DNA of 27,207 nucleotides, from positions 1 to 27,207 of the forward strand of contig JBLHKS010000087.1 in the NCBI GenBank assembly GCA_047620505.1, given 5' to 3'. The stretch's first letter is position 1. The number at the start of each line of letters is the position of its first letter. The notes under the pieces were generated by a model. The model was not told the DNA's origin. It saw nothing but the letters and a program-made list of their open reading frames with translations, and searched no databases. The DNA comes from JBLHKS01 sp047620505. Lineage in GTDB: Bacteria; Verrucomicrobiota; Verrucomicrobiia; Verrucomicrobiales; DEV007. Positions 25,549 through 27,207 of the stretch are shown here, in pieces. The position numbers and the translations under genes are program-made.

Positions 25549-26331
25549 CACCTCTTCATCCCCGTCCCCCTCACCGCGCGTCTCCCGGTTCGCCGCCACC
25601 CGGCGCATATCCGCGATCCGATCATCCACCCGCGCCATCAAATCCGCCCACGGACCGTCGCCCGGGCGAAACTCCACATAATACGCCCCCAGACTCAGCA
25701 ACAACCGGACATGCGACGCCTGATTCTCCTTCGCCTTGCGCATCGCCGGCAGATCCGCGTCCTCCGTGGAATCGATCGCATCCGAATCCTTCACTTCCTC
25801 CGCTTTGAAATCCGCGTGCGCCTGCGCCAACCCATCAAACGGCGTCCGCAAATGCATCGCATCAATCCCCGCCGTCGCCTTCGCCGCCTCACCAGAGCGC
25901 TCATTCTTGCCCCCATCGAACTCATCCAGCCAGAGATCCAATTCCGCGCTGTTTTCGCGATACGTCAGATCCTGAAAACTCGACTTACGGCGATTGAAAA
26001 ACTCCAGGACCAACTCCGCCTGCTCCAGCAACTCGCCCGTAGCCCAGCGCGATGTCGCCTGCGCGCCCAGCTTGATCGCCACCAGGTTATTATCACGAAC
26101 ATCATCCAAATCCGCCTTCGTCTTCGTTGAATCCTTCTTACGCACAATCGCCAGCCTGCGGCGGATGTGATCGGTATCGGTCGCGAAATCACTCTTCAGG
26201 TCTTTGAGGGTCTGATAATTGACGATCAGATCATCCTTGAGAATCCCGCCCAGCTCCCCGCCGAAAGTCAGCAGCTGCTGGCTGGTGAAATCCCGGTGAT
26301 CGAAATTTGTAGAGAACGGAAACTCAGCCAT
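25540..26331 (-). CDS. Unknown helical protein whose C-terminus ends in the octamer array
   Basis: From the ATG at 26331 the protein has 263 residues; the in-frame upstream start gives no better N-terminus. It looks almost entirely helical and charged, with coiled-coil-prone stretches (about 45-100 and 175-210), no signal peptide, no membrane helix and no recognised family. The final codons GTG ACT GGG TGA are the minus-strand reading of the tandem array, so the natural C-terminus may have been replaced by the array. It is the first gene of the four-gene cluster; 182 bp holding the array and the inverted repeat separate it from the next gene. The iterated palindrome at 26269-26280 encodes QQLL. 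Confidence 0.65.
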   Translation of the reverse strand: MAEFPFSTNFDHRDFTSQQLLTFGGELGGILKDDLIVNYQTLKDLKSDFATDTDHIRRRLAIVRKKDSTKTKADLDDVRDNNLVAIKLGAQATSRWATGELLEQAELVLEFFNRRKSSFQDLTYRENSAELDLWLDEFDGGKNERSGEAAKATAGIDAMHLRTPFDGLAQAHADFKAEEVKDSDAIDSTEDADLPAMRKAKENQASHVRLLLSLGAYYVEFRPGDGPWADLMARVDDRIADMRRVAANRETRGEGDGDEEVTG

Positions 26332-26389
26332 AATGGAGTAAAGGTTAGGGGAAATCGAGGATCGTGGCAAGACTCAATTTTTCGAATTC

Positions 26390-26620
26390 TCAAGCCCGCT
26401 CGCAAGGAGCGATGACAATCCTGTCGTCCCCGGTCCAGGGACGCCGCGCCATCCGCCACTCGACTGCCCGAATCCCACCTGGCGCATCCGCCATTGGCGT
26501 TTCCGGAGGTCGATCCGTCCGGGGCGCGCGCGCCATCGCCGTTTCGGGGGCCGGAAATGGCAGTGGCGCGTCGCCCACGGGTGTTTCGGGCCATCGACGT
26601 GTGTTTGGACGATCCGCCAT
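26390..26620 (-). other. Possible small reading frame made of 14-residue repeats
   Basis: On the minus strand an open frame from an ATG at 26620 gives 76 residues. They fall into degenerate 14-residue units beginning MAD or MAR and often ending PETP. It reads the 42-bp minisatellite in its natural triplet phase, and the strand agrees with its neighbours. The frame is open on the plus strand too, there is no ribosome-binding site, and the composition is extremely Pro/Arg-rich. It may be a remnant or not translated at all. Confidence 0.2.
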
Positions 26621-26648
26621 GGGTAGTTTGGGTAGGGGTTCTGCGAAT
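26439..26648. repeat. Degenerate 42-bp minisatellite, five units
   Basis: Five consecutive 42-bp units start at 26439, 26481, 26523, 26565 and 26607, each opening with GGMCG or GGCGC-like sequence. Shared blocks are a CGCCAT-like block near positions 9-14 and GTTTCSGG near 19-26. The units have diverged considerably, and a partial sixth may follow to about 26675. It occupies most of the 338-bp gap between the genes ending at 26331 and 26670; I see no other feature there. Confidence 0.7.
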
Positions 26649-26669
26649 GGTGAATGTGCCGCGAGTGAA

Positions 26670-27092
26670 TCAGAGTCTCCTTCGCCGCCGGAACAGCCGC
26701 CCGAAGGACCGAATCAGCACGCCAGTCCCTATGATCAGGACTTCGATGATCACCAAGATCATGATGAAAGGTATCGCCGTCAGAAAAAACATGCCGATAC
26801 CTTTTCCCAGAGCAATCAAGACCCCCTCGCCCGTCCAGCCTGTCACGCAGATCGATACGATCAGTGCGATCAGTCCTGCCAAACAGCCGATCCCAGTCAA
26901 AGTATTTAAGGTCGGATCGTCAGAGCCCATCGGCTTTCGGGGCGCCTTGACCGCGCTTGCCTTGGCCAGGGAATCATAGACTGCCCAATGGTCGATATCT
27001 TTTTGGGACTTCGCTTTGGCGGCTTTCCGGGTTGCGTCCGGCGGTAGGCCCGGAAGCAGCTCCCGCGCACATTCACTCAAACTGAGGTGCAA
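26670..27092 (-). CDS. Membrane protein, 5' end probably removed by an IS3-family insertion
   Basis: The reading frame gives 140 residues from a TTG at 27092, but it is open back to the transposase stop codon at 27117-27119, so the true N-terminus is not visible. The start lies 8 bp from the inferred insertion-sequence end. The first 65 residues are soluble and basic. Two strong membrane helices follow (about 66-88 and 95-130, the second FFLTAIPFIMILVIIEVLII), and the protein ends in a run of arginines (RRRRRL). No family recognised. The gene has probably lost its promoter and upstream codons and may be a pseudogene; it could also be transcribed from the IS. Confidence 0.5.
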   Translation of the reverse strand: MHLSLSECARELLPGLPPDATRKAAKAKSQKDIDHWAVYDSLAKASAVKAPRKPMGSDDPTLNTLTGIGCLAGLIALIVSICVTGWTGEGVLIALGKGIGMFFLTAIPFIMILVIIEVLIIGTGVLIRSFGRLFRRRRRL

Positions 27093-27100
27093 CGCTTTTT

Positions 27101-27207
27101 TGGACCAGTTTGTTGTTTAGTTTAGTGTCAGGATGGAGTTTTCGAACTGGCTCGGTGAGAGGTAGCCGATCGCTGAATGCTTGCGCTGAGTGTTATAATA
27201 CGCTTCG
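27101..27207 (-). mobile_element. IS3-family insertion sequence, 3' end only
   Basis: The element runs beyond the right edge. Its inferred end is TGGACCAGTTT at 27101-27111, which begins TG as IS3-family inverted repeats do and lies 6 bp past the transposase stop. The other inverted repeat and the target duplication (3-4 bp would be expected) lie outside the window. The adjacent flanking bases are TTT. Confidence 0.75.
27117..27207 (-). CDS. IS3-family transposase OrfB, C-terminal fragment
   Basis: The last 29 codons are visible, ending with TAA at 27117-27119; the rest lies beyond the edge. The peptide includes YYNTQRKHSAIGYLSPSQFE, the characteristic end of the IS3-family DDE integrase domain (YN-x-x-R-x-HSAxGY-x-SP-x-x-FE). 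This is near-diagnostic. The enzyme would cut and join the element's ends. Confidence 0.9.
   Translation of the reverse strand, partial: EAYYNTQRKHSAIGYLSPSQFENSILTLN

Larger units (their letters stand above)
590..26280. repeat. Interspersed palindrome AGCAGCTGCT / CAGCAGCTGCTG, 14 copies
   Basis: Exact AGCAGCTGCT begins at 590, 1835, 5341, 6153, 8263, 9747, 12067, 14423, 15870, 16623, 17509, 18151, 21988 and 26270. Nine of these are the full 12-bp palindrome CAGCAGCTGCTG (at 5340, 6152, 8262, 9746, 12066, 15869, 18150, 21987, 26269). All are inside genes, on both strands. Ten are read as Q/E-QLL and four as AAA; none uses the third frame. About 0.03 copies of a given 10-mer are expected in unbiased sequence of this length. 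Confidence 0.95.

Noticed and set aside
25384..26130. Plus-strand frame (248 residues) containing SPSHPVTQ repeats
   Set aside because: The repeats are just the octamer array, which is open in all plus-strand frames. The remainder is antisense to the 263-residue protein and very rich in Arg and Ile.
26364..26909. Plus-strand frame (181 residues) across the minisatellite
   Set aside because: Its second half is antisense to the membrane protein, and the repeat part is low-complexity Gly/Ser/Arg. No start signal or family.
1..27207. tRNA, rRNA, riboswitch or replication-origin signals
   Set aside because: I looked for cloverleaf-like stems with CCA ends, conserved rRNA stretches, known riboswitch cores and DnaA-box clusters, and found nothing convincing by eye. 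A covariance-model scan would be decisive.

Overview
The window is a dense, mostly intact stretch of a Gram-negative bacterial chromosome, clearly GC-rich outside promoters. It carries a secretin operon, a TonB-like protein, lipoproteins with lipoboxes, a beta-barrel protein and many exported proteins. The mix (secretin locus with a GspL/GspM-like pair, VIT-VWA-DUF2135 protein, exported prolyl oligopeptidase, PGPGW membrane protein, few Shine-Dalgarno sites) suggests Verrucomicrobiota or a relative. That placement is an inference from gene content, not from a marker gene.

Layout. 1-1096: TonB-like protein, cut by the left edge. 1138-2745: OGG1-type DNA glycosylase and a divergent Nudix/winged-helix protein. 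2758-8099: minus-strand envelope operon coding, in transcription order, for a PilM/GspL-like protein, a PilO/GspM-like protein, a GspC-like periplasmic protein and a secretin. 8178-8861: ubiE/menG. 9054-11954: LysM lipoprotein, polyamine-type acetyltransferase, beta-barrel outer membrane protein and DEDD exonuclease-like protein, with two clear hairpin terminators. 11958-17401: two exported unknown proteins that may carry secretin-N-domain-like units, divergent from a 952-residue VIT/VWA/DUF2135 protein. 17457-23078: omega-amidase-like hydrolase, LysM lipoprotein, PGPGW membrane protein, hisI with an altered metal motif, prolyl oligopeptidase and metX.

23069-26331 is an uncharacterised four-gene minus-strand cluster. 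It includes a protein with a possible sigma-like HTH followed by one with an anti-sigma-like N-terminus. Between its first two genes lies a composite element: a 26-bp-arm inverted repeat abutting 14 perfect copies of an 8-bp direct repeat. Further right are a degenerate 42-bp minisatellite, a membrane-protein gene probably truncated at its 5' end, and the end of an IS3-family element that runs off the window.

The broadest signal is a highly iterated palindrome. AGCAGCTGCT occurs 14 times, nine of them as the full 12-mer CAGCAGCTGCTG. Every copy is inside a gene, and they lie in unrelated genes on both strands. This resembles the behaviour of the cyanobacterial HIP1 element but with a different sequence. 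It and the composite repeat in the unknown cluster are the best candidates for something undescribed.
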